From Emergomyces orientalis (Eukaryota; Ascomycota; Eurotiomycetes; Onygenales; Ajellomycetaceae), in contig MOWL01000027.1 of NCBI GenBank assembly GCA_002110485.1, positions 62,001 to 126,000 on the forward strand: a DNA stretch of 64,000 nucleotides. Reading direction: 5' to 3'. The position numbers and the translations under genes were made by a program. Of this stretch, positions 45,181 through 54,493 are shown one piece after another (positions within the stretch are counted from its first letter, which is position 1; the number at the start of each line of letters is the position of its first letter). The notes beneath the pieces are model-generated. The model did not search any database. It saw nothing but the letters and a program-made list of their open reading frames with translations, and was not told the DNA's origin.

Positions 45181-45185
45181 CCTTT

Positions 45186-45835
45186 GAACTGCTTAAAAGA
45201 ATGTTTATCTCTGTATTAATGTTACTACAGTTCTTCTCTGATTGTGAAACAGTTGTTGAAACAGATTTCTCTGATTATGTTACTGGAGGAGTACTCTCTC
45301 AGTATAATAATGATGAACTGCTGAGACCATGTGCCTTCTTCTCTAAGAAGAACACACTCACTGAATACAACTATGAAATTCATGATAAGGAATTGCTCGC
45401 TGTAATCAGATGCTTGAAAGAATGAAACTCTCAGTTAAGAAGTACTGACAAGTTCAAGATCATTACTGATCACAAGAATCTAGAGTACTTCATGACCTCG
45501 CGGAAGCTCTCAGAATGGCAAGTACACTGGGCTCAGTTCCTGAGCTGTTTCAATTTTGAATTGGCGTATCAGCCCGGTAAGGACAACGCTGCCGCGGACG
45601 CCCTATCCCGCCGGGACCAGGACCTACCAAGTGGCCAAGACGACGAGAGACATGCCTACAGAGTATTCCAAATACTACAGCCAGTTAAATGCTTCTTGAT
45701 AATTGATAGAAAGGGTCTGGAGAAGCCTTTCTCAGATGTTCCTCAACCTCTATGTGAACCTCAATCTGTTAGTGCAGTGTCAATCACAGCACCAGCTCTG
45801 CTCATAGAAGAACGCACCCTCACTGAAGAATGAGC
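45186..45835 (+). pseudogene. RNase H and linker of element A
   Basis: The text VVETDFSDYVTGGVLSQYNN, CAFFSKKNTLTEYNYEIHDKELLAVIRCLKE, FKIITDHKNLEYFM, SEWQVHWAQFLSCFNFELAYQPG and NAAADALSRRDQ is a full gypsy RNase H. One TGA (45423) replaces the Trp of KEW. TGG codons remain at other Trp positions, so the code itself is standard. Downstream the linker (45640-45835) ends in another TGA. Confidence 0.8.
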
Positions 45836-45919
45836 TCAGGCTAAAAAGAATGACAACACACTCAAGAAACTGGAACAGATCATTCACAGCAGCTCTCAGA
45901 AGTTCTCTTCATGGTTAAA

Positions 45920-46604
45920 GATCAAGGTCTCAGTGACAGAATGTAGTTTTGAAAATGAATATCTCTGCTTTAGAGGACAGAAGTGGGTCCCAGACTCTGA
46001 ACCTCTACGGACCAGAATACTACAGAAAATCCATGATTCAGTGATGACAGAACACCCCGGACGAGAGGTCATGTATCAAATCCTTGCCTGAGACTACTTT
46101 TGGCCTAACTGTGCTCAAGATGTGAGAATCTTCACCCACAATTGCAACATTTGTAGGGCAAACACAGCATGAAAGGAGTGTTGACATGGCCTGCTAAAGC
46201 CTCTGCTTATATCAGATCAAATATGGAGAGAAATCTCCATTGACTTCATTGTGAAACTTCCAGAGTTTAATGGGTTCACTAATATCATGGTGATCACAGA
46301 CCGTCTGAGCAAGGGCGTGATAATTGAACTCTGTAAGAAAATAGACACTGAGACACTAGCTGATGTCTTTATCAACTGCTTCTATAGAAAGCATGGTGTG
46401 CTGTCAGCTATAGTCTCAGACCATGGAACACAGTTTGTTGAGGCCCTTTGGTCACATGTATGCAAGAAGTTAGGCGTCACCAGACATCTCTCCACAGCCT
46501 ATCACCCAGAGACAGATGGGTCCGCAGAACAAGCAAATCAGTCATTGAAGGCCTATATCAGGAAGTTCACAAACTTTGCACAGAATGACTGGTCAGAATG
46601 TTTA
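45920..46604 (+). pseudogene. Integrase of element A, truncated
   Basis: The zinc-binding part HPGREVMYQ...HNCNICRANTA is followed by the catalytic core: ISIDFIVKLPEF, IVSDHGTQFVEALWSHVCKKLGV, LSTAYHPETDGSAEQANQSL. All three acidic positions (D, D, E) are kept. Several Trp/Arg codons are TGA. The copy ends at 46604, the point where the related copy B continues with GCATCTGCTG. Confidence 0.8.
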
Positions 46605-49600
46605 TTCTTTTCTCTGTGAGTCGCGAATCTCGCGGGCAATCGGAGAAATGGGGTGTAATGAAATGATTGTAGAGCAAAGGCAGATCCTGCTCTGGAATCA
46701 CATTGTCTTTGAACCATTGTTGGCGAATTTCTCTCCACTTATCTGTTCCGCCGGGAATCCCGCCACCTGTAGTTGGCACATCAAGAGGTTGAATCTTATC
46801 AGCTTTTCACTTGTATAATGTCGCAACGATTGGACCACGCGATCGAGGAGAAGATCATGAAGAAGCATATAAAGACAAATCATGAAGCTGCACATCATGA
46901 ACATGGCATGATTCAGATATTGAATAATTAGAGAAAGAAAAAGATGAATGTATAGACAGATAAAATTGTTATTTAATGTAGAATGATGAGAAAAAACCTG
47001 TGAGGTTCTCAGATATTTTGAAGCAGTGTTCTCTGATTGGCTGACACACCCACACCACTTTCAAAACATGACAGAATATTTGCCCTGCTATTCACATTGT
47101 GATCACTGAATCTGATATCATTTCTTTGCCCATCACATTCAACATTGCAAAGATCAATCAGACTTAGCATATCTAGTTTAAAGTCTGCACTTTGTTATGA
47201 AGATCATCTAACTTTCAATCTCCATGATCACTGAAAGAATAATTAAGAAAAGACACCTGATTCTTCTCATCCTTCGGATCAAAAACATGAACAAGAATGC
47301 TGTCTTTGTTATCTGTAGTTCTTGCCAAACACGTCACATTTTCATATGGTCAGCTGAGAATGCAATCATGAGAACCACATTCCATGATGAAGAATGTCTG
47401 AGACATTATAACAGATTCAAGACAAACAGAAACATTCTTGCAGATTTCAATGACACCACTCTGCTGACCCTCAGCTCCAAGAATAGGTTTGACAGCATTC
47501 CTTTGAATGATGAGACTGAGATCTAACACAGTTCTTTCAACAAGACAGTTAATTTCTGCACCTTCATCAAATATTGCCTCAGTTTCCCCCTTTCCAATTC
47601 CAACAGTGAACTTGATGTGTCCAACTGAAACAAGATTTCAACAAGGATTATACTCAGCAACAGAAGTTCCAGGTTGAACCAGGGCAATGGTGGCTGCATC
47701 ATCCCGAATCATATGCTGTTGAACTTCGATGGGAAGATTTTGAAAGAACATGTGCTGAAGTTGAGTGAAGCATGCCATGAGATCTTTAATCTGAATTCCA
47801 TCAATTTCTTGACACATGATCTTCTTGAATATTCACTGTATTGTGATTGTCATATTGTCTTTATTCTTTATTTCTGTAGAAAGCTTTGACTCTTTGAGTT
47901 TCTGAGGTCTGCAGAGAACAGTTTTCTTCTGAATCTGCAGAGCATCTGTCATTTCTGAATCTGAAACAATTTCACTGTCTCTGAGCTTTGAACTTCCACT
48001 CTGAAGTTATTCATCATGAAGAGGTTGAGAATTATCATTCTCATCATCTTTCTGTGAAGCAGAGATCACATCTTGAGCAAAAGAAACTGATTTCTCATCT
48101 GAATATCTGTCATTGCATCAAGAATGTGTTATTGACAGTCTCTTCTTCTTCTCAATTTGTCTGGAAAGTGTTGCTTGATTTTTATTCATAGAAGAGGCCT
48201 TATTCTTCTCAGTAGAAGTGAAAGCAGTTATTACACTAACAATCTTCTCCATCTCACTATCAGTCATATCATCTTTCTCAGGGCCACTATCAAATTCAAT
48301 ATCACATATGCTTACGGCATTCACCGATGGCATCGGGGATCCGTCAGGAAATACCCGGATACTACCATCATTCCGAAGTTTATCCGCGGTTGGGACAGTC
48401 AGCAGTGCAGTCATTTGCTTCAAAAGTCATTCAATCATAACAATATGAAGCTCAAGTTAATTGACAGCAATCTTCAGGCCTTTTCTCATCACATTACCCT
48501 CATAGTATTCTCCAATCATATTCCAATGAATCTTGCCCTGATCAATGAGCCGGCCGATTGCTAAGCAATTTGGAAGCATATGGTTTGAATCTCCACAACC
48601 TCAGCATGACATCAGCGGTTGATTGTATTGAACAAAGCTTCCGGATCGAGATCAAGACAGGTCTCCAGATTCACATTGAGTTTCATAGTAAGACACATTT
48701 GGCAAATTCAATGCAGGATCATGTCCTCGAGTAAGAAGAATCTTTGAAGCAGTCACATTTTGCTGCATGTTTCTCTGGTTTTGAATGCCAGTGATTGTCA
48801 GAGATAATGTGTTCATTCAGTTGACAAGGTTCTCAAGAATGTTATCACTCGGATTCTGTGTTTTCACATCCGGAGCAGGTATCGCCGAAGCGGTCGGCAC
48901 AGGCACATTCAATGTGGGCGGATTAAACACGGGCTGAGCAGACAGCTGCATCAATGAAATAGAGTTGAGAAAAACATCAGGTGTCAGAACTTGTACAATC
49001 TCTTTCTTTGTCTTCTGCATTTGAGACACAGCATCACAGATCTTCAGCAGTTCCCATTCAGATTGACTAATCTTATCAAATTCAGCAGTGCAGAAAGCTT
49101 TTTCATGAATACCTTCTGAAAGCTCTTGAAGAAATCAGATATAAGTGAGAGATTGTTGCAATTCATTCTTACAAATGAAAGACATCACAACTGCACAGAA
49201 TTGACAGCAGTAGACAAGAATCTCCTGGCTGGTAGAATGAGTCTTGTTGCACAATGCATGAAGATAATATTGATTATACATCTGTTAATGAGCATCTTCG
49301 CGCCAGAAATCAGCAAGCAACTGCTTTTTAACCATTTCCCATGTCTTATGATTCAAGACAAGCTGATTGATATGGCCCTGCAGTTTCATGGTACAATAGT
49401 TCTGTAATACCGCCAGAGCATCAATTCCTGCAACAAAATGCAAGGTGCACATTGCCTCATATCAATCAATAAAAGCAGTAATGTTTCTTCCATCAAAGAA
49501 TGGGGCTCCAGGTGCTCCAGGAATCGGCATCAGCATGACAAGACATTGATATGGCAGTTCACTATTGGGAGTCAGCTGACCAGATGAGATAGTAGTGAGT

Positions 49601-50164
49601 GTAGTCATCTTTTCTTTGCTAGCTTCTGTCTTCTCTTTGCTAACTTCTATTTTTGGGGGCGCTGCAGAGATCTTTCCTGACTGAGTTTGACAATGAGCAA
49701 TAGAATCTGACTGAGAATGCTTGAAAGACATATATTGAGAAAGAAAGAAATGTATAAAAGACTTCTGTTCATATAAGAGAAAGAGTTCAACAATACTATC
49801 AATATCAATATTCTTTTTATATTTAAATCTCAAATTCTCAAGAAAGAGAAGAAATTTCAACATTCACTTTAAATCTTTTTATCAAAGATTTTTTTTTTAT
49901 CACTTTTCTCAACATTTCTCTCTTCTTTCATTTGTTGAATAGAGGTGTGAGTATTCAAATTGAGCTTATCAGTGAAGTGTTCACTCGCATCCTTCATTAT
50001 CCACTGTCGATATCGGCCATATCGGCCAATCAGAGGCTTCCACAAATGAACACTATTGAAAAGAATGCTCAACAAAAGCAGAAAAGACAAAATGTTGAGA
50101 GAAATCATATCAGTTGTAGCTACTGTCTGCCCATTCATTTTGAATTGCCTTCCCAGGGACGCCA
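46605..50164 (-). mobile_element. Minus-strand gypsy-like element C: gag and protease only
   Basis: Read from right to left: a candidate primer-binding site (TGGCGTCCCTGGG near 50150-50163), gag from about 49863 (PGAPGAPFFDGRNITAFID, then decayed LQGHINQLVLNHKTWEM), a middle gag part at 48817-49029 (TFFLxD-type text QVLTPDVFLNSISLMQL, Pro-rich), then a protease-like segment at about 47250-47600 (EAIFDEGAEINCLVERTVLDL). No reverse transcriptase, RNase H or integrase was found, so it is truncated at 46605 or rearranged. The leftmost part (46605-46960) has normal composition and some long words (GGIPGGTDKWREIRQQWF), maybe from a less mutated piece. Confidence 0.55.
49462..49863 (-). pseudogene. 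gag N-terminal part of element C
   Basis: A 133-codon stretch ends with PGAPGAPFFDGRNITAFID just before TGA where Trp is expected. The text APFFDG-N-T-FLD-Y/W is the usual start of the gag core in fungal gypsy elements, so this is confidently gag. The N-terminus is rich in Lys and Phe. Confidence 0.65.
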
Positions 50165-50615
50165 ATGAAGTGGAATAAGGGGTTGTGCGCTTTTGGCGGC
50201 ACGTGGGCAGGAGCAGCGGGATCGTAAGGAGGTTGGTAAGTTCGCCGTGTATACAATATTCTATTCAACGAGCTATCCAAATAGCAATACAAAAGAACAC
50301 GTAGGAGATTCAAATATAGAAGAAGAACAAGCAATCAATCACATATCAAATCACACAATCAAAAAGGAGCAATCTCACTGCTCTGCGTACAATCAATCTT
50401 CGCCGAATCCACACGTGTGTCAAAAGATAATGGGAATATGAGGCAGCCATGCCAAACAAATATATGAGGCGGTCTCGGCGAAAAGTAATACCACGCCGAG
50501 ATTCCCCACCACAGTAGGCTAGTTAAGAGCCTAGTTGGGCGGCGGTATTATGGGGGGAATGATAACCTCTATGATGACCCGAGAGGACAGACGCGGTGGT
50601 CAGTTATATAGAGTG
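50165..50615 (-). repeat. Probable 5' LTR of element C
   Basis: Right of the candidate primer-binding site is a block with normal composition and CpG (tggtggggaatctcggcg on the minus strand), unlike the AT-rich coding part. The LTR end next to the primer site would be ...CTTCA. The outer end is not clear, and no second copy is in the window. Confidence 0.4.
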
Positions 50616-50663
50616 TTAAAATATGTATATAGCTTAAGGTGTAAACTGCAGGGGTTTGTTCTG

Positions 50664-50922
50664 TAGATTCATTCTTTTGATTTTCTTTGTGTTATCTTCA
50701 ACTTTGAGTTTATTTTCAAAAATGTTTTAGTATTAAATTGTATCATCTTTTACTTTTGAATGTGTCTCTTATTCTGGGCTGGAATTACTGTAATGACAAG
50801 TGACAAGAAGTTACATGTATTTAGATATAGTTTACATGATAAATTCTAGTAATACTAGGTGGGCATCATAATCACTGATTGCATATGCCTTAATGGAAGA
50901 AAAAAAAAAAAAAAAAAAAAAA
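50664..50922 (+). mobile_element. LINE family-2 3' UTR fragment with A23 tail
   Basis: It is nearly the same as 6285-6540 (ttatcttcaactttgagttt ... ttaatggaag, then A tract at 50900-50922). Directly after the A tract gypsy copy B begins. No duplication of the target is seen because the left flank belongs to element C's side. Confidence 0.8.
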
Positions 50923-51027
50923 GATCAAGATTTCAGTGACAGAATATAGTATTGAAAATGAATATCTCTGCTTTAGAGAATGAAAGTGGGTCCCAGACTT
51001 CAAACCTCTACAGACCAGAATACTACA

Positions 51028-51214
51028 CAAAAGAAAAATCAATTTGCTGACTATTCTGGGCTGGAATTCAAGTATTGCAAGTGCTATTTGTTTGAAGAAA
51101 AAATGTATAGTAATTAGTGTTAAAGTTAGAAAAATCCTGAGACTCTTTGAGTCTCAGGTAGATATCATAGTCTCTGACTGCATATATATCTATAATTGAA
51201 GAATAATAATAATA
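51028..51214 (+). mobile_element. Short LINE family-1 fragment in element B with 14-bp duplication
   Basis: The last 187 bp of the LINE family-1 3' UTR, ending in (TAA)n, are bounded by accagaatactaca at 51014-51027 and 51215-51228. It is identical or almost identical to 41370-41556, so this insertion is younger than most decay in element B. Confidence 0.92.
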
Positions 51215-51904
51215 ACCAGAATACTACAGAAAATCCATGATTCAGTGATGACAGAACACTCTGAATAAGAGATCATGTACTGAATTCTTGCTCAAGACTA
51301 CTTTTAATCTAACTGTGCTCAAGATATGAGAATCTTCACTCACAATTACAACATTTATAGAGTAAACATAGCATGGAAGAAGCATCAACATGGCCTGCTA
51401 AAGTCTCTGCTTATATCAGATCAAATATGAAGAGAAATCTTCATTGACTTCATTGTAAAACTTTCAGAGTCTGATGAGTTCACTAATATCATGGTGATCA
51501 CAGACTGTCTGAGCAAGAGCATGATAATTGAACTCTGTAAGAAAATAGATACTGAAACACTAGCTGATGTCTTTATCAACTGCTTCTATAGAAAGCATGG
51601 TGTGTCATCAGCTATAGTCTCAGACTGTGAAATGCAGTTTGTTGAGACTTTTTGATCATATATATACAAGAAGTTAGATGTCATCAGACATCTTTTCACA
51701 GTCTATCACTCAGAAACAGATGAATTCACAGAACAAGTAAATCAGTCATTGAAAATCTATATCAGAAAGTTCATAAACTTTGCACAGAATGACTGATCAG
51801 AATGTTTAGCATCTGCTGAATTAGTCATGAATGATAGAAACTTGATAATCACTGATGTGAGCTCATTCTTCTTGATGCATGAGTATAATTTAGATCTGCT
51901 ATAG

Positions 51905-52096
51905 TTGAAAGAGAATACTTCAGTCTCTGAGAATTCTCAGAACTCAATTAAGCAAGCAGAATTAATTCTAGCAAAGCTAAAAGATGCAGCAATTTGGGCC
52001 CAGGCTTCAATGACAAATGTCCAGCAGGAACAAAAACTTCAGACTAATCATCATCAGAATGCTGTCTCAGAATACAGAGTTAATGACACTGTCTGA
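51905..52096 (+). pseudogene. Integrase C-terminal (GPY-like) linker fragment of element B
   Basis: A 63-codon stretch with AELILAKLKDAAIWAQASMT is the long helix found between the catalytic core and the chromodomain in gypsy integrases. It stops with TGA where Trp is expected (NDTV-W-LNLKN). Confidence 0.55.
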
Positions 52097-52500
52097 CTGA
52101 ATTTGAAGAATGTGTCTACACTTCAGTCTTCAAAGAAGCTGGATATTCAGAATGAAAAGTTCAAGATAATAGAGAGAATTGACTCTCATGTCTATTAATT
52201 AAATATATCATCTGAGATTTATAATGTTTTTCATGTGAATTTACTTTGTTCTGCTGCTGGAGACCTGCTGTCATCCCAAATCTGCCATGAACCCCAACCA
52301 CCGGCCATAGATGTTGATGGGCACGAGAAGTACTATGTTGAGAAAATTCTTAAAAAGAAGATTAGATATCATCAGAAATATTATCTGATCAAATAAGTGA
52401 GCTGAACTGCTCTTATCTGAATAAAGACATCTCTAATGAAGAAGACTCAAGCTCTCAATAACTATCTGTGAAGAATCATGGAAGAGAAGAAGAGAGATAA

Positions 52501-52727
52501 TGTCAGAGATTGAACCTCTATATGATTATGTGGACTTGGGCTAGCCGCTCAAACAGACTAATAGCTCCCGCGCTAGCGACTAGCTCTCACTTGCAATCTG
52601 TGCTTAAAGTGCTTTTCTACACACTTTTTGCACTTCTTTCTTTTCTTTCTCTTTTCTTTCTTAAGCTTTTCTTCTTGTATATTAGGCACAATATAGTTCT
52701 TTCATACCTAATTGCTCGCCCCTTACA
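52501..52727 (+). repeat. 3' LTR of gypsy element B, 227 bp
   Basis: It starts TGTCAGAGATTG and ends CCCCTTACA, the long LTR type as at 41744. It contains the same CT-rich tract and paired GGCTAGCC-type palindrome. All differences to the 41744 LTR are transitions. Confidence 0.85.
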
Positions 52728-53021
52728 TAAATCATAGAGTATACACAACATTACATAAAAAATAATATTGATTACTGAGCACAAGAGAGTATGAGTTCTT
52801 GAATTGCAGAGCTGCTTATTTCACCCAATTCTGCAATATTCATTTCAACATAAAATCTAGCTAATGAGAAAAATGTATCATGATAAAATCTCATTCAGTG
52901 AAAAGTCGCAGTACCTGCAGTGGCTGACAGTGGTTGCTGTGTCATAGTCAGCTAGCTGCTCCTAGGTATGAGAATACATACTATGTGATGATGTAATTGA
53001 ATGACTAGCAGGAGACATTCA
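52728..53021. other. AT-rich flank, nothing recognised
   Basis: It may be the lost right part of the split mariner-like transposon, but no convincing reading was found. Confidence 0.3.
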
Positions 53022-53023
53022 TA

Positions 53024-53180
53024 ACGTATTTCACCACGAACACGATCACACCGCGACGACGCTATCTCTTCAAACAAACAAGATAAACACGAGAATGTAG
53101 AGTACTTTCTCATACTAAATTAGCGTGGTGGTACAAAGTGATCGAGGTCGTGGTGTGATCGTGTTCGTGGTGAAATACGT
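53024..53180. mobile_element. MITE, 157 bp, 29-bp perfect terminal inverted repeats, TA flanks
   Basis: The left end ACGTATTTCACCACG... and the right end ...CGTGGTGAAATACGT are perfect inverted repeats for 29 bases, then continue CGAC after one mismatch. TA stands directly outside both ends (53022-53023 and 53181-53182), the target duplication of Tc1/mariner-type elements. There is no coding capacity. The ends are CpG-rich and undecayed, so the copy is young compared with its surroundings. Confidence 0.9.
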
Positions 53181-53182
53181 TA

Positions 53183-54493
53183 GTCTCTCATATGAAGTAT
53201 ATGATCATACCTTAGATATTTTGTATGCAATGCTGTGTATACGCTATGATTTAAAAGGAATAGTCGAAATTTGAGGCGTGTAATTAGCCGGGTGAGGTGT
53301 ATCATTCATTCCTCCTTTTTCTCTTTCGGAATGTTGCACCCCAACTGACCCTTCCCCTAGCTTGGCTGATCAAAGTTCATCATGGTTTCAACTTTTGACT
53401 CAATTTTTCAGAGCCATGATCAGCTTTGAAGGCCCATCGAAAACACATATATTCAATACATTACTAATATATTTAAATATTCAAAGATTTTTCAACAGCA
53501 CCACATTCTCACTGCCCTTACACCTGGTTTAGGGGTAGGTTTAGGTTAGGATTAGGTTAGTATGAAAAAACACGGGCGTAACGGGCATACAGTTGAGCGT
53601 GGTTCGAATTTCGGCCGGAAAAACCCTTCAGTGTGGTCCCAAGTTTGACCCACCTTAAAACTACACACTAACCGTGCCGCATGGACCAGTCAATATACCA
53701 CGAAAACAATTGGGCTAGTAGTGGAATGGTAAGGGTTCTCAATTAGGCAGCTAAGAATCAACACCCCTGTGATTACCATAACAAGCCATCCCAAACACAA
53801 ATCAAAGAATGTTCGTGCAAATGAATATTTTATTCAAACTGCTGTGGAAGAGAACAGAATTACGTCGGAAAAGTTGAGAAATAGCTCTCAAACTAGTTGT
53901 TGCCATTTCTAGAATGAATATACTTGATGAATATTGTTAGAAATGAATACCTCATTCTCAGATCTCGATGACGAGTTATCTGACAATGTATCACCGTCAT
54001 CTTCATGTAATTAGAAGAGCTTTCAGGAAAGAACTGATAGCTACACAAAAAACTTAGCTATATTATTTACAGTCAAAAGCCGCCATATTCTAACAATATA
54101 TATATATCTATATTGAAATATATGGGAGAAATGTAATATCTTCAATTTTAACTGCTCTGAAAGATTAAATTGTATAAACTTTTATATCTGTTGTTTGAAT
54201 GTCAAGTGTTATAAGCAGTTGAGAAGAAGTTCATCTTCATCACCATCATTCTCAGTGAGTTAACCACATGTCTGATAGTTATCATTTTGTGGTCATATCA
54301 TTTTATCTCTGATGAATCTCAATCAGTGTAAGAGGTTTTTTGCTTACTTTCTTGATCTACAGATAGTCTGAAGACTGACAGTGAGTCATCTAAGGATTTC
54401 TATTATGGAAGGACTCTCAGCATAGAAATTTCTCATGGGTAATTGACTCACATGGTTATGGCTGCTTCTTGGTCCACGACTTTAAATGAGTGG
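53183..54493. other. AT-rich region without gene, including a telomere-like tract
   Basis: No ORF is supported. Near 53700-53780 is a weak tRNA-like run (gggctagtagtggaatggta ... gaatcaacacccctg). A telomere-like tract is listed separately. Confidence 0.35.
53526..53565 (+). repeat. Degenerate telomere-like repeats
   Basis: About six variants of TTAGGG in a row: ggtttaggggtaggtttagg followed by ttaggattaggttag. Most Pezizomycotina telomeres are (TTAGGG)n, so this looks like a short interstitial telomere-like tract, although chance or a transposon end cannot be ruled out. Confidence 0.5.

Larger units (their letters stand above)
41971..46604 (+). mobile_element. Internal region of Ty3/gypsy element A (gag to integrase), decayed
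   Basis: Plus-strand order: leader, gag (about 42520-43400), zinc knuckle, protease, reverse transcriptase, RNase H, integrase. It is interrupted by many stops and by an inverted LTR at 44970-45180. The integrase reading stops abruptly at 46604 where foreign sequence begins. The missing 3' part is seen in copy B at 51809-52500. Confidence 0.85.
50923..52500 (+). mobile_element. 3' part of Ty3/gypsy element B: integrase, C-terminal region and chromodomain
   Basis: The stretch 50923-51808 is colinear with 45920-46604 of element A: without the 187-bp LINE and one 14-bp duplicate the lengths are identical (685 bp). Differences are overwhelmingly C-T and G-A. Beyond 51809 it continues where A is cut: FFLMHEYNLDLL, a coiled linker (KQAELILAKLKDAA, QKLQTNHHQNAVSEYRVND), KLDIQNEKFKIIERI, YNVFHVNLL and a chromodomain-like end PPAIDVDGHEKYYVEKILKK ... 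YLIK at about 52295-52400. Such a C-terminal chromodomain defines chromoviruses and in relatives directs integration to heterochromatin. All frames are broken. Confidence 0.8.

Noticed and set aside
41744..52727. One single 11-kb gypsy element bounded by the two 227-bp LTRs
   Set aside because: Parts of the integrase are present twice (45920-46604 and 50923-51808) with different mutation loads, and the 5-bp flanks (tttat and taaat) do not match, so two separate copies are more likely.
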